In this document: positions 8,311 to 17,405 of the stretch, piece after piece
How positions within the stretch are numbered: the stretch's first letter is position 1
Layout: every line of letters begins with the position of its first letter
DNA from: Deltaproteobacteria bacterium
GTDB lineage: Bacteria; Desulfobacterota; Syntrophobacteria; Syntrophobacterales; Syntrophobacteraceae
Assembly (NCBI GenBank): GCA_021777755.1
Contig: JAJYDE010000009.1
Location: 1 to 64,000, forward strand
Direction: 5' to 3'
Length of the DNA: 64,000 bases
Translations under genes and position numbers: made by a program
Notes under the pieces: generated by a model
The model's database searches: none
What the model was told of the DNA's origin: nothing
The model's input: only the letters and a program-made list of their open reading frames with translations

Positions 8311-9878
8311 TCTATCGTTTTGGCCAGAAGTGAGGTCAAATCCATCATTTCCATGCGAATTTCATTTTCCAAAAACGGGTCTTCCATGGCGCAGGTAAGG
8401 TGAATGCGGCATTTGGGGCATGCGGTCACCAAAAGATTCGCGCCGGTTTGCCGAGCCTGTTTGAGCCGGTTTACCTGCATGGCCTTGGAATAAGAATCGC
8501 ACCCGGTCCAAGCGCAGTTGCCGCAGCACAGCGAAGAGGCGCCGTGGTCGCGCATCTCGGTAAAATCGGCGACTTTCAAACGTTTGAGAAGGTTTCGCGG
8601 CAGTTGGACTCCTTCCTCGGTTCGGCTGAGCCTGCAAGGGTCCTGGAAGGTGATCTTGCGGTTGAGCTTTTTAAATCCGACGGCCCCCTTGCCGATTTCG
8701 GCTTCGGCCAGTTCGAAAATATGGCTCACCTTGAAGCCCGTTTTGATACCGTTTTCGGGATAGTCGCGGGAAAAGGCGCGGTAGCACTCCGGGCAGGCCG
8801 TGACAAGCTCTTCGACGCCCATGTCCGAAATCATCTCGACGTTGAGCCGTGCAAGCCGGATGAAATTTTCCCGGTCCCCCGACCAGAGCAAGTCGTGGCC
8901 GCAGCATCTCTCATTTTGAAGAATCGAGGGACGAATGTCGAAAAAGTTCATGAGCCGCAAGGCATCGAAAAGCGTCTCGCTCGTACTGATGCCCAGATGA
9001 TTTTTAAAAAATGTGTCGAAATAGGGGGCACAGCCTCCGAAGAACAATATCTTGCTCTCCGGATCGGTTTGAATGTCGGAAGGAAGCCCTTCCCAGTGCC
9101 GGACGGGCAACCCCGGAGAGGTCATGGCGCGCATGAGGGAGTGGAAAAAGCCCTCGTGGGCGTTCATCTTCGCGTTTGCCGGGGTCGCGCAGCGCATATC
9201 CTTTATGAAATCGGGGAAACTCACCGCGGAGGGGCACCGGTCGTAGCAAAGACCGCAGGTAAGACACGACCAGATGTCTTCGCGGATGGCAGGCGAGTCG
9301 AGGTCGCCGGCCGCGGCCGCATTGGCTATGGCCCGGGGAGAAAACTGCTTGCCCGTAAGGGCCAGAGGACACGCGGAGGAACATTTCCCGCAGTCCTGGC
9401 AGACATAGACGTTATGGGCCCTGCTGATTTCGTCCGCGGATCGGGCCGAGAGCGAAACCTCAGCGCGGCCCGCGGCAACCACGGGCGTTTTGCCAAGCTC
9501 TCCGATCCTGTTTCGAAAGGCGGTAAGGTAGGCGAGCAACTCCTGGTGCTGATCGGGATTGAAGGACTCGAAACCGAGCCGTTGCTCGCCAAGCCCGAGC
9601 AGGTTCAAAATGCCCCTGGTGTCGTCTATGTTTCTTTGCGCCACCCGGGTCCCGATGCCGTAGCGACAGGCGCCGGCTTCACAGCCCAGCAAAACGACGC
9701 CGTCCGCCCCGGTTTCGAAGGCCTTGAAAAGAAGCGACTTGGTAATTCGCCCGCTGCACGGAATCCTGATCATACGGATTTCCACCGGCAGAGGCGCCAG
9801 GGAGTCCTGAAGCGTCTGGTAGGCGGCGTGCGGGCTCCAGTTGCACAGAAAAAGAACAATTTTCAGGTCGTCATTCAT
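8301..9878 (-). CDS. hdrBC: MvhD-HdrC-HdrB fusion protein
   Basis: A 525-aa iron-sulfur protein that joins three Hdr-type modules. Residues 1-140 resemble MvhD/FlpD (FLCNWSPHAA, PCSGRI, GCEAGACRYG), which receives or hands on electrons. Residues about 165-230 are HdrC-like with two [4Fe-4S] motifs (CQDCGKCSSACP, CLTCGLCYDRCP). The C-terminal half is HdrB-like with two CCG domains (RCCGHD with ACPECY, and LCCGNCAWTGCD with ACPKC), which hold the noncubane clusters at the disulfide-reducing site. It overlaps the upstream hybrid gene by 4 bp and hdrA by 10 bp, so it is co-translated. The real acceptor (a DsrC-like or other disulfide, or a membrane quinone module) cannot be told from sequence. 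Confidence 0.88.
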   Translation of the reverse strand: MNDDLKIVLFLCNWSPHAAYQTLQDSLAPLPVEIRMIRIPCSGRITKSLLFKAFETGADGVVLLGCEAGACRYGIGTRVAQRNIDDTRGILNLLGLGEQRLGFESFNPDQHQELLAYLTAFRNRIGELGKTPVVAAGRAEVSLSARSADEISRAHNVYVCQDCGKCSSACPLALTGKQFSPRAIANAAAAGDLDSPAIREDIWSCLTCGLCYDRCPSAVSFPDFIKDMRCATPANAKMNAHEGFFHSLMRAMTSPGLPVRHWEGLPSDIQTDPESKILFFGGCAPYFDTFFKNHLGISTSETLFDALRLMNFFDIRPSILQNERCCGHDLLWSGDRENFIRLARLNVEMISDMGVEELVTACPECYRAFSRDYPENGIKTGFKVSHIFELAEAEIGKGAVGFKKLNRKITFQDPCRLSRTEEGVQLPRNLLKRLKVADFTEMRDHGASSLCCGNCAWTGCDSYSKAMQVNRLKQARQTGANLLVTACPKCRIHLTCAMEDPFLENEIRMEMMDLTSLLAKTIEWE

Positions 9879-12800
9879 TTGTGAACTATTTCTTCTATGG
9901 CCTGTTCAAGGAAACGTCTTTCCCGATAGGGGCTGTCAGCGGCCCCCGAGGGACAAATCGAAATACAGTTGCCACAGCCCTTGCAAAGCGCCTGATCGAC
10001 CACGGCATAGCCCGAGCGCGGAGGATGATTGGCGTGAAAGCTTATGGCCTGATAGGGACAAACCTTGACACAGCGGCCACAACCTCTGCAAAGTTCACCG
10101 TCTATGGCAACCGTGTAGCCCTTGTTTTGTCTCGGGCCGCGGGGCATGACGGTGGCCGCGAGAATTCCGGCGGCCTCGCCCTTAAGCCGTTCGGAGACAT
10201 TGACTCCCGGAGGGGCGGCCAAAAGCAGCCCCGGGATGGAGGTCGCACCCGGGACGAAAAACGGCACGCCCAAACGGCCTTTTGCCTGCATGGAGCATTC
10301 GACCCCGTGCGGGGGCATATCCGGGTGAGGCATATAGGCCATGGTTTTTCGGGATCTTTCGCCCAGGATTACCGCCCCGGCGCTGAAAACCTGGTGAGTC
10401 GAGTCCTCCAGCTTGACGATGACCTGGAAGTCTCCGACGGTGCCCTTTAAAGACCGGGCGCTGGAGCCCGGAAAGGGGTGAACGTTGGGGTAGTCGGGTG
10501 AGCAAGACAACGGCCTGTCCCGGCCACCGAACAGGAAGACTTCCATGCCCATCTGCCCCAGGGTCTGGGCGCTTCTCAAGGCGGCTTCGGACTCGCCGAT
10601 CACCGCGGTGGTAAAATTGTACTTGCGGGCCGGAGGAGGAAGCGATTTGAGTTTTGCCGCCCGCCGGATCGACCTTTGCAAAAGCCCTTCGAAGCGGTTC
10701 AAGGCAAGAGGGCGGTCGGAGCCCAACAAGGCGAGTGCTTCGCCTCGCAGGTTGCAGGTTTCCGCCATTGCCCGCGGAACGCCGGTTCCATGGAAAATAG
10801 CGTCCTTGAGCCTGCTGCGCTGATCGGTGCATGCCCCGCAAACCAGGTCGAGGGGGCAGCAGACGCAAGAAGCCAGGACGAAGCGCGTCAGCCCCTTTTC
10901 CCGAATGGTGCGCAGGATTGCGGCCGTCCCTTCGGCCGTACAGGCCGAGGGAATCGATTCGGCATGCTCGACGCCGCAGTTTTCAGGCAGATATGATATC
11001 AAGGCGTCCAGTTCGGGGTCCCAGCCAAGGGAATCGTTGCAGCGGCACACGAAAACCCCGATTTTGAGTTCGGGAGAAAGCTGCGGTTCGGGAGGCGAAA
11101 ACATCATACCGCCTCCTTTCAGACGCGCGCCGCCGTCTCCGAGCAAAAGCGCGGCCTGGGCGGCGGCGGCGAATCCGCGCTGCATCATGGCGAAAACATC
11201 GGGCCGGATGGCTTTCGGGCTGTAGGCCCGGATGACGTCTTCTCCTTTGACGCTTGGCGCAAGAGCGGGGTCGGTGACAATCACCACCCCCGCGTGTTCG
11301 ATCTCTTCGCAGGCAACATCGGACTGAATGAGCGCCCCGGCCGCGGGACAGGCCTCCACGCACCGGCCGCATTCCGAGCAGACTCCGCATTGCAGGCATC
11401 TGGCGGCCTCGGCTCTGGCCTGCTCATCGCCAAACCCCAGCATCACTTCGGTTTCAAGCTGCAGGCGCAAAGCGGGGTTTCGCTCGGACATCATGGCGCG
11501 CGGCACGGAGGGGATCTCGGCGGAAATTTCGGGGTAATCGAATTCGAGCGGCCTGACGAAAAGGCTCTTTTCGAAGACCTCCTGCTGCGGAGCAAGAAAT
11601 TTGTGTACGGCCTTTGCGGCCGCCCGCCCCGAGGCCATGGCGGCCACCACCGTCGAGGGTCCGCTCACCGCGTCTCCGGCGGCAAAAACCTTGCCCACGC
11701 GGGTTTCGCAGTTCTCCCCGACCCGTATGAGTCCGGAGGCCGAGGCAAAGCCTTCTCCATAACCCTCCCAGATCAATCGGTTCGCCGTCTGGCCTATGGC
11801 CACCACGGCACGATCGAATTCGATCACGACCGGTTTTGCCCCCTTGACCGCAACGGGCCACGGGATTCCATTCTTATCCGGGGGGCCGGGAACGGTTGGA
11901 ACAAAACGGATGGCGTTAAGCCTTCCGCCCTCACCCAGAAACTCGGCGGCCCGCAGACTGGTCTTTATCGATATGCCTTCTTTTGCCGCCTCCTCGACCT
12001 CGTGCTCATCGGCCGGAATGAGTTCGCCGGGAAACCAGGATACAAGTGTCACGCTCGCCCCGAGACGCGCCAGAGTCCGTGCGGTTTCAAAAGCCGAATT
12101 GCCGTCTCCCAGGACCGCGGTTTTTCCCGAAAGCGACTTGATTTGCCCCCGGTGCACGGAGGAAAGAAAGGAGACGCAGCCGGAAACGCCTTCCAGGTCT
12201 TCACCCGGGGCGCCGATGATGCGATCTTCCCACAGTCCCGTGGCCAAAACGACGGCCGAGAACTTCGCCGAGTCGGCGGGTCTGAATTCGCATCCCGTTT
12301 GGAACCGGGCTCCAAGCTCGCCAAGGTAGGCGATTTCCCGGTCGATCACCTCGCGCGGAAGCCGGTGCGCCCCGATGCCGTAGCGCAAAAGTCCGCCCGG
12401 GGCTTTTTCCTTTTCGAAGACCGTGACCTGATAGCCGCGACGTACAAGCTCGGATGCCGCAGCCAGTCCCGCGGGTCCCGAGCCCACAACCGCGACCGTT
12501 TCCACTCGCGGCTTTGCCGGACTACTCCCGAAGGGCGTCCGCGGATTTTGGTCGGCAACGAACCGTTTTATGTCGCGAATGGCCAGGGGTTCATCGACGG
12601 CGGCCCTGCGGCATGCGGCCTCGCAGGGATGGGTGCAGACCCTGCCGCATATGCCCGGCAAGACGTTGTCTTTTCTGATCAATTCGAGCGCCTCGGCATA
12701 CTTGCCCGCACGGGTGAGGGCCATGTAGCCCTGGACGTTCACCCCCAGGGGGCAATTGGCCTGGCAAAGAGGGGTCATGCGCTTATCGATCGCGGGTCTT

Positions 12801-13228
12801 CCGGGAAGAGCCTGCCTGCCGTTGAATTTTATCGGTTTTCGACCATCGGGCAGGGTTGCCGGGCAGGCCTGCAGGCAAAGGCCGCAAAGCGTGCACTTCT
12901 CCCCGTCGGTATAAGTGGGCGTTTGGCTGTAGCGAATCGAAAAACCTTGCGGCGTGTGCTTGATGGCTTTTACCGAAGCGGGAAGGATGAGCCGTGCCCG
13001 GCGGTTTCTCATTATCCTCAGAAGTCCGGGACGCATGGCGTAGTTGAACCCCACCCCGGAGTCCATCCTCCAGGCCTGCGAGGAGAGCTTTTCATTAAGA
13101 TCGGCGGCCTTATCGATCAGCGTCACCGGTATGCCCATCTCGCCAAGCTTGTTGGCCGCAGCGATTCCGGCGGGTGTTGCGCCTATGATGCACACCTTTT
13201 GAAGGCGTTCCCTGGGGTCTTTCATCAA
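9875..13228 (-). CDS. HdrA/NfnB-like hybrid iron-sulfur flavoprotein, 1117 aa
   Basis: A very long multi-domain oxidoreductase. Visible in order: an N-terminal HdrA-like FAD segment (IIGATPAGIAAANKLG, residues 14-29); a [4Fe-4S] motif CTLCGLC near 112; a GltD/NfnB-type unit (about 150-565) with N-terminal Fe-S helices (CQANCPLGVNVQGY, GRVCTHPCEAACRR), an FAD motif VVGSGPAGLAA and a C-terminal AAGDAVSGPSTVVAAMASG; a Cys-rich linker CLQCGVCSECGRCVEACP; a second HdrA-like part beginning IGVFVCRCND; and two C-terminal ferredoxin motifs (CRGCGRCVKVCP, CKGCGNCISICP). NfnB/GltD units oxidise or reduce NAD(P)H, so this could join pyridine nucleotides to the Hdr complex. It overlaps the next gene by 4 bp. 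The architecture, but not the reaction, is clear. Confidence 0.85.
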   Translation of the reverse strand: MMKDPRERLQKVCIIGATPAGIAAANKLGEMGIPVTLIDKAADLNEKLSSQAWRMDSGVGFNYAMRPGLLRIMRNRRARLILPASVKAIKHTPQGFSIRYSQTPTYTDGEKCTLCGLCLQACPATLPDGRKPIKFNGRQALPGRPAIDKRMTPLCQANCPLGVNVQGYMALTRAGKYAEALELIRKDNVLPGICGRVCTHPCEAACRRAAVDEPLAIRDIKRFVADQNPRTPFGSSPAKPRVETVAVVGSGPAGLAAASELVRRGYQVTVFEKEKAPGGLLRYGIGAHRLPREVIDREIAYLGELGARFQTGCEFRPADSAKFSAVVLATGLWEDRIIGAPGEDLEGVSGCVSFLSSVHRGQIKSLSGKTAVLGDGNSAFETARTLARLGASVTLVSWFPGELIPADEHEVEEAAKEGISIKTSLRAAEFLGEGGRLNAIRFVPTVPGPPDKNGIPWPVAVKGAKPVVIEFDRAVVAIGQTANRLIWEGYGEGFASASGLIRVGENCETRVGKVFAAGDAVSGPSTVVAAMASGRAAAKAVHKFLAPQQEVFEKSLFVRPLEFDYPEISAEIPSVPRAMMSERNPALRLQLETEVMLGFGDEQARAEAARCLQCGVCSECGRCVEACPAAGALIQSDVACEEIEHAGVVIVTDPALAPSVKGEDVIRAYSPKAIRPDVFAMMQRGFAAAAQAALLLGDGGARLKGGGMMFSPPEPQLSPELKIGVFVCRCNDSLGWDPELDALISYLPENCGVEHAESIPSACTAEGTAAILRTIREKGLTRFVLASCVCCPLDLVCGACTDQRSRLKDAIFHGTGVPRAMAETCNLRGEALALLGSDRPLALNRFEGLLQRSIRRAAKLKSLPPPARKYNFTTAVIGESEAALRSAQTLGQMGMEVFLFGGRDRPLSCSPDYPNVHPFPGSSARSLKGTVGDFQVIVKLEDSTHQVFSAGAVILGERSRKTMAYMPHPDMPPHGVECSMQAKGRLGVPFFVPGATSIPGLLLAAPPGVNVSERLKGEAAGILAATVMPRGPRQNKGYTVAIDGELCRGCGRCVKVCPYQAISFHANHPPRSGYAVVDQALCKGCGNCISICPSGAADSPYRERRFLEQAIEEIVHK

Positions 13229-13816
13229 TCAGCCCTGTTCTTTGCTTTCGTGTTTTGCGGCGGCCTTCTTCGTCCTGGCCTTGAGCATCGCCCGGCCTAA
13301 ATCGTAGCCCTTGTTGAAGGCGGCCAGATTGGTCTTTTCAGTCCCCTTGGGCACCGAATCGGCCACGGAGGAGAGCATCCCCTCCAGGGAAACCGCTTCG
13401 GTAACCGAGGTAACAAAGCCCAGCATGACGATATTGGCCATCATTTTTCTACCCAGTTCCTCGGCCATGCGGGTCGCCGGAACGGGGAACACATCCCCGC
13501 TTACGCTCTCCACCGAGCGCACCATGTCCTGATCGACGATCAGCGTTCCTTCATGTTTGAGCATGTTTCGATATTTTTCATAGCCGCTTTGCGACATGCA
13601 TACCAGGATATCGGCATTGCGTACGTAAGGGTAATGGATCTTGGCGTCCGATATGATCAACTGGGCACTACAGGCCCCGCCTCGCGCCTCGGGCCCGTAG
13701 GACTGGGTAAAACTGGCCTCCAGGTGGTCGGCAAGACAGGCCGCAAGACCCAGCACCTGGCCGGCAAGCACGATGCCCTGCCCTCCCAGGCCCGTTATCA
13801 GGATCTCTTTTCTCAA
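13229..13816 (-). CDS. korC: 2-oxoacid:ferredoxin oxidoreductase gamma subunit
   Basis: Gamma subunit of a four-subunit 2-oxoacid:ferredoxin oxidoreductase, 195 aa. The start is the TTG at 13816 (LRKEILITGLGGQGI), 10 bases after the korB stop and preceded by a G-rich site; the longer open frame overlaps korB and is rejected. Family marks are GLGGQGIVLAG, QSYGPEARGGACSAQ and a Rossmann-like fold. The subunit helps bind CoA and contacts the alpha subunit. It is followed immediately by the hybrid flavoprotein gene. The C-terminus is Lys/Ala-rich and variable. Substrate is probably 2-oxoglutarate by similarity of the whole set, but branched or aromatic 2-oxoacids are not excluded. Confidence 0.85.
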   Translation of the reverse strand: MRKEILITGLGGQGIVLAGQVLGLAACLADHLEASFTQSYGPEARGGACSAQLIISDAKIHYPYVRNADILVCMSQSGYEKYRNMLKHEGTLIVDQDMVRSVESVSGDVFPVPATRMAEELGRKMMANIVMLGFVTSVTEAVSLEGMLSSVADSVPKGTEKTNLAAFNKGYDLGRAMLKARTKKAAAKHESKEQG

Positions 13817-13826
13817 CTGCGCCCCC

Positions 13827-14648
13827 CTAATTGCTGATGATTCTAGCGTAATTTTGCTCGAAAGTAGGCCGGTCATAGTCGACGAACTTGCCAAGCGTTA
13901 TTCCCTGCTCCAGGTCGAGAATCGTCTCGGCGGGGTTGGCGCCGTTTTTAACGATCGCCTTTTCCTGGTAGATCCTTAGCAGATCGCTGTTTTTGAGCTT
14001 GTTTTTGCGGCCGAAGCCGGTTGGACAAGGGGCCAGCACCTCGATGAAGGAAAAACCGGTGTGCATCAGGGCCTCGGTTATCGACTGGGTGAGATCCCGG
14101 GTGTGAAGCATCGTCCAGCGAGCGATGTAGGTCGCCCCGCTCGCGTAGGCGAGCAGCGGCAGGTTGAAGGGGACCTCGGGATTTCCCATCGGCGTGGTCG
14201 ATGTCTTGGCAAGGTGCGGGGTGGTCGCGGCCGCCTGCCCCCCCGTCATACCGTAGTTGAGATTGTTTACGCAGATCACGGTGAGATCCATGTTGCGCCT
14301 GGCCGCGTGGATGAAATGATTGCCTCCGATGGCGAAAAGGTCCCCGTCGCCGCTGAACACCACCACGGTAAGCTCCGGCTTGGCGAGCTTCATACCGGTG
14401 GCGAAAGGAATCGCCCGGCCGTGGGTGGTATGGTAGGAGTCGAGATTGACATAGCCCGCCCCTCTTCCCGAACAGCCGATTCCGGAGACTACCGCAGTCT
14501 TCATCGGATCGGTCCCCGTTGAGCTTATGGCGATAAGAGCGGAGGAAAAGACCGTGCCTATCCCGCAACCGGGACACCAGATGTGCGGTATGCGGTCGGT
14601 CCTTAGCAGTCCGTCAAGCGGATGTTTTGGAGTTGTGCCGGTGTTCAT
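13827..14648 (-). CDS. korB: 2-oxoacid:ferredoxin oxidoreductase beta subunit (TPP-binding)
   Basis: Beta subunit, 273 aa, which holds thiamine pyrophosphate and a [4Fe-4S] cluster. Seen: HIWCPGCGIGTVFSSA near the N-terminus (cluster Cys and TPP site), GIGCSGRG, the TTHGRAIPFATGMKLA segment and the GDGDLFAIGGNHF TPP/Mg motif with downstream NNLNYGMTGGQ. These match KorB/OorB proteins of 2-oxoglutarate oxidation (oxidative decarboxylation to acyl-CoA, CO2 and reduced ferredoxin). Ten bases separate it from korC, and about 93 bases from korA. Confidence 0.92.
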   Translation of the reverse strand: MNTGTTPKHPLDGLLRTDRIPHIWCPGCGIGTVFSSALIAISSTGTDPMKTAVVSGIGCSGRGAGYVNLDSYHTTHGRAIPFATGMKLAKPELTVVVFSGDGDLFAIGGNHFIHAARRNMDLTVICVNNLNYGMTGGQAAATTPHLAKTSTTPMGNPEVPFNLPLLAYASGATYIARWTMLHTRDLTQSITEALMHTGFSFIEVLAPCPTGFGRKNKLKNSDLLRIYQEKAIVKNGANPAETILDLEQGITLGKFVDYDRPTFEQNYARIISN

Positions 14649-14741
14649 GGAATATCCCTCAGCCGAATTTATCCTGTAGGTCCTGTTCGATCCACGGGAC
14701 CAACGGGTTTACAGGTCCGGAAGGACCAATTGCACTTGCCT

Positions 14742-15905
14742 TTATTTGCCCTGGACCCTACCGGCCAGTTCCTCGATGTTTGCCAATATCTCTTCGGGGG
14801 TGATCGCCGAGCCTCCGGCGTGACCGACAAGAATTGCGGGGGCCATTCCCCTGGCGCATCGTTGGACTTCCAGGTGAATCTGCCCGAGGTTGAGTTCCAC
14901 CGTGATGAACCCCTTGACTCTGCTTGCAAGCTCGCAAACGATCTCTTCCGGAAAGGGCCAGACAGTCAAGAGCCTGAAAAGCCCCGCCTTGATTCCCTTC
15001 TCGCGCGCCTCGTCAACGGCGGCCTGGCTGCTGCGGGAGCTTATCCCGTAGGATACCAGGGCGATATCGGCATCCTCCAGACGATATTTTTCCACCTGGA
15101 TGATCTTGTCGAGATTTCTGCGGACCTTTCCGGTGATACGTTCCATCATTTCGGCCTGCGCCTCGGCGGTCATCACCGGGTAGCCCCTCTCGTCATGGGT
15201 AAGGCCGGTGAAGTGCACCATGTAGCCCTCACCGGCGTGAGCCATGGGGGCCACCCCGTTGGGGCCGGGCTGAAAGGGCTTGAAGCGGTCCTTTCTTCCC
15301 TTGGGCCGAGGGCGGGAGTGGAGCTTGATTTTCGCCGGATCGGGAATGATCACCCGCTCGCTCAGGTGGCCCACGATCTCGTCGGCCATGATGAGCACCG
15401 GAATCCGATAGGTCTCGCTCAGGTTGAAGGCCGTGATGGTCTGGTAGAAGATCTCCTGGGGCGAGGAGGGGGCCAGCGCTATGATCTCATAGTGACCATG
15501 GGAACCCCACCTGGCCTGCATCATGTCGCCCTGGGCACCAAGAGTCGGCAGACCCGTCGACGGGCCCGCCCGCTGCACGTTGACCAGAACGCAGGGGGTC
15601 TCGATCGCTATGCCCAGACCGATATTTTCCATCATAAGGCTGAAGCCCGGCCCGGAGGTGGCGGTCATGCTTTTCACCCCGGCGCAGGAGGCGCCAAGGA
15701 TTGCCGCCATGGCGCTAATTTCGTCTTCCATCTGGATAAAGACTCCCCCGACGCGCGGAAGCCTTTTGGACATGTGCTCGGCAACCTCTGTTGCGGGGGT
15801 GATGGGGTAGCCGGCAAAAAAACGACATCCCGCAGCCAGCGCGCCTTCCGCGCATGCCACGTCGCCATTGAAGAAATGTTCTCCGGTAAGAACCGCTGGT
15901 TCCAT
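14742..15905 (-). CDS. korA: 2-oxoacid:ferredoxin oxidoreductase alpha subunit
   Basis: Alpha subunit, 387 aa, forming the pyrimidine-binding half of the TPP site. The ATG at 15905 (MEPAVLTGEHFFNGDVACAE) is chosen because the longer open frame runs into korD. Motifs include FAGYPITPATEVAEHMSKRL, QMEDEISAMAAILGAS, TSGPGFSLMMENIG and QRAGPSTGLPT, all typical of KorA/VorB. The C-terminal domain (about 250-387) matches the family's domain II. The start lies 8 bases after the korD stop. Confidence 0.92.
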   Translation of the reverse strand: MEPAVLTGEHFFNGDVACAEGALAAGCRFFAGYPITPATEVAEHMSKRLPRVGGVFIQMEDEISAMAAILGASCAGVKSMTATSGPGFSLMMENIGLGIAIETPCVLVNVQRAGPSTGLPTLGAQGDMMQARWGSHGHYEIIALAPSSPQEIFYQTITAFNLSETYRIPVLIMADEIVGHLSERVIIPDPAKIKLHSRPRPKGRKDRFKPFQPGPNGVAPMAHAGEGYMVHFTGLTHDERGYPVMTAEAQAEMMERITGKVRRNLDKIIQVEKYRLEDADIALVSYGISSRSSQAAVDEAREKGIKAGLFRLLTVWPFPEEIVCELASRVKGFITVELNLGQIHLEVQRCARGMAPAILVGHAGGSAITPEEILANIEELAGRVQGK

Positions 15906-15913
15906 AAGAAGAC

Positions 15914-16198
15914 TCACTTGCTCGAATCGAAAACCGGCCGCACCGGGGCCTCCACCGAATAGATGGCGAAGTCCGGGCAGACAGCCTCGCAGTAGTGACA
16001 GTTGACGCACAAGTCGGGCTGCTTCACCTCCGGGGGGTGATACCCCTTGTTATTGAACCGGCCGGAAGCCTCCAAAACCCCTCTCGGGCAATAGTCGATG
16101 CAATAGCCGCACCCCTTGCACCGTTCCTCTATGATGTGGACCACTCCCCTGGTGACGACAATTTGTTCGGTATCGAGGGGAACACGCCAGAATTTCAT
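15914..16198 (-). CDS. korD: 2-oxoacid oxidoreductase ferredoxin-like delta subunit
   Basis: A 94-aa ferredoxin-like subunit with two [4Fe-4S] motifs, CKGCGYCIDYCPRG and CVNCHYCEAVCPDF. It passes electrons out of the KorAB core. First gene of the minus-strand run korD-korA-korB-korC and then the three Hdr genes, so the promoter should lie in 16199-16560. Having the ferredoxin subunit as a separate gene is usual for Kor/Vor enzymes. Confidence 0.9.
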   Translation of the reverse strand: MKFWRVPLDTEQIVVTRGVVHIIEERCKGCGYCIDYCPRGVLEASGRFNNKGYHPPEVKQPDLCVNCHYCEAVCPDFAIYSVEAPVRPVFDSSK

Positions 16199-16560
16199 CT
16201 TGTGACCTCTGCAAACAGTGTGTGGGTGACAGTCCAGCCCTCTTCATATCGGACAAATTCCGGAGCAAGTCAAGCCAAATGATTTGACCGAACTCCGGGA
16301 TTTGCCCTCGGGGGCGCATTTTTGTGGGGGGTAACGACACAATCGTTCCGGATCTCGGAGCTCCCGGCAGGTGAAAATCGAGACCCGCCGCGGCCGACAT
16401 CTTGTGAACAAAGGCACGGTTGGAAGCAACTCCTTTGGTTGCCGCACCGATTTTGGCCGCTCGGTCAGGATTGGGATTGATAATAGTTGGAAAAATCTTT
16501 AGAATCGCTGACCTTCAACCGGTCGATACGCGAGTTAACCGCCTGACGATTAAGGTCTCT
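16199..16560. other. divergent intergenic region of kor operon and MBL gene
   Basis: No gene supported. It must hold the kor-hdr operon promoter (minus) and that of the metallo-beta-lactamase gene (plus). An open frame from 16420 is only an upstream extension of the latter without family character. No clear operator or riboswitch was recognised. Confidence 0.5.
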
Positions 16561-17325
16561 ATGGAAATCAGCATTCTGGGTTCGGCGGGCTCGGAAGCCC
16601 CCGGGCAAAATTCTCCCGCATTCCTGGTCGATGAGTGGCTGCTGCTCGATGGCGGCACGGTCGGGCTGGCCCTGGAAAGGCTCGCCCGCATAACCCACGT
16701 TCTGCTTACCCATGCCCACCTGGATCACATCAAGGGCATTCCTTTCCTGCTAGACAACCTCATCACGATGAACACTTCCTGCAACCTGCAGATTTTGAGC
16801 GGCAAAGAGGTGATTTCCGATCTTGAAAGGCACATTTTCAACAACCGGATTTGGCCCGATTTCAGCCGGATTCCCGATCCCCGACAACCCGTTTTGAGCT
16901 ATCGGAGGCTGTCGACGCGCAAGCCGGAGGTGATCGGCAACTACAGGGTTTTTGCCTCCAGGGTCAATCACACGGTGCCTGCCTACGGCTACCTGGTGGA
17001 GGAGGCATCGGGGGCGAGTTTGCTCTACACAGGCGATACCGGCCCGACGGATGCGATTTGGAAAAGGATGCGCGGCCACGATGTCAAAGCGCTCATCGTG
17101 GAGGTGTCCTTCCCCGACGAGCTGATTTCCCACGCTCTCAAGACCGGGCATCTATGCCCTTCGCTTCTGGAAACCGAACTGGGCAAGATGCCGAAGGTAC
17201 CCGAGAAGATATACATTTCGCATCTTAAGGCGCCGTTTCGGGCCAGGATCGAGGCCGAACTGGCGCGCATTCCCCATGTCAGCCTGGAACTGCTCGAGGA
17301 GGGGAAATCCTTTAGAGTTGCTTGA
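16561..17325 (+). CDS. MBL-fold hydrolase, cyclic-nucleotide phosphodiesterase class II-like
   Basis: A 254-aa metallo-beta-lactamase-fold protein. The zinc motif HAHLDH is at residues 51-56, with further ligands in RVNHTVPAYGY, LYTGDTGPTD and ISHLKAPFR. The short N-terminus with GSAGSEAPGQNSPAFLVD and the spacing of motifs resemble class II cyclic nucleotide phosphodiesterases (PF02112), which hydrolyse cAMP/cGMP. ATG 16561 is preferred to upstream codons because the homologous region starts there. The next gene begins 80 bases later in the same direction. A cNMP-binding protein exists at 35117, but no direct link is shown. Substrate is inferred. Confidence 0.75.
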   Translation: MEISILGSAGSEAPGQNSPAFLVDEWLLLDGGTVGLALERLARITHVLLTHAHLDHIKGIPFLLDNLITMNTSCNLQILSGKEVISDLERHIFNNRIWPDFSRIPDPRQPVLSYRRLSTRKPEVIGNYRVFASRVNHTVPAYGYLVEEASGASLLYTGDTGPTDAIWKRMRGHDVKALIVEVSFPDELISHALKTGHLCPSLLETELGKMPKVPEKIYISHLKAPFRARIEAELARIPHVSLELLEEGKSFRVA

Positions 17326-17405
17326 GACCGGGTGAGATGAAAAAATCGATGCAGGCGGAAAAGCATCGCCTTTTCCAACCTGCCGCCAATTGAGGGCGAG
17401 CGGCG

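Noticed and set aside
11294-13300. 668-aa plus-strand open frame opposite the hybrid flavoprotein gene
   Set aside because: It is a long antisense frame caused by high GC content. The minus-strand frame has clear domain motifs; this one has none.
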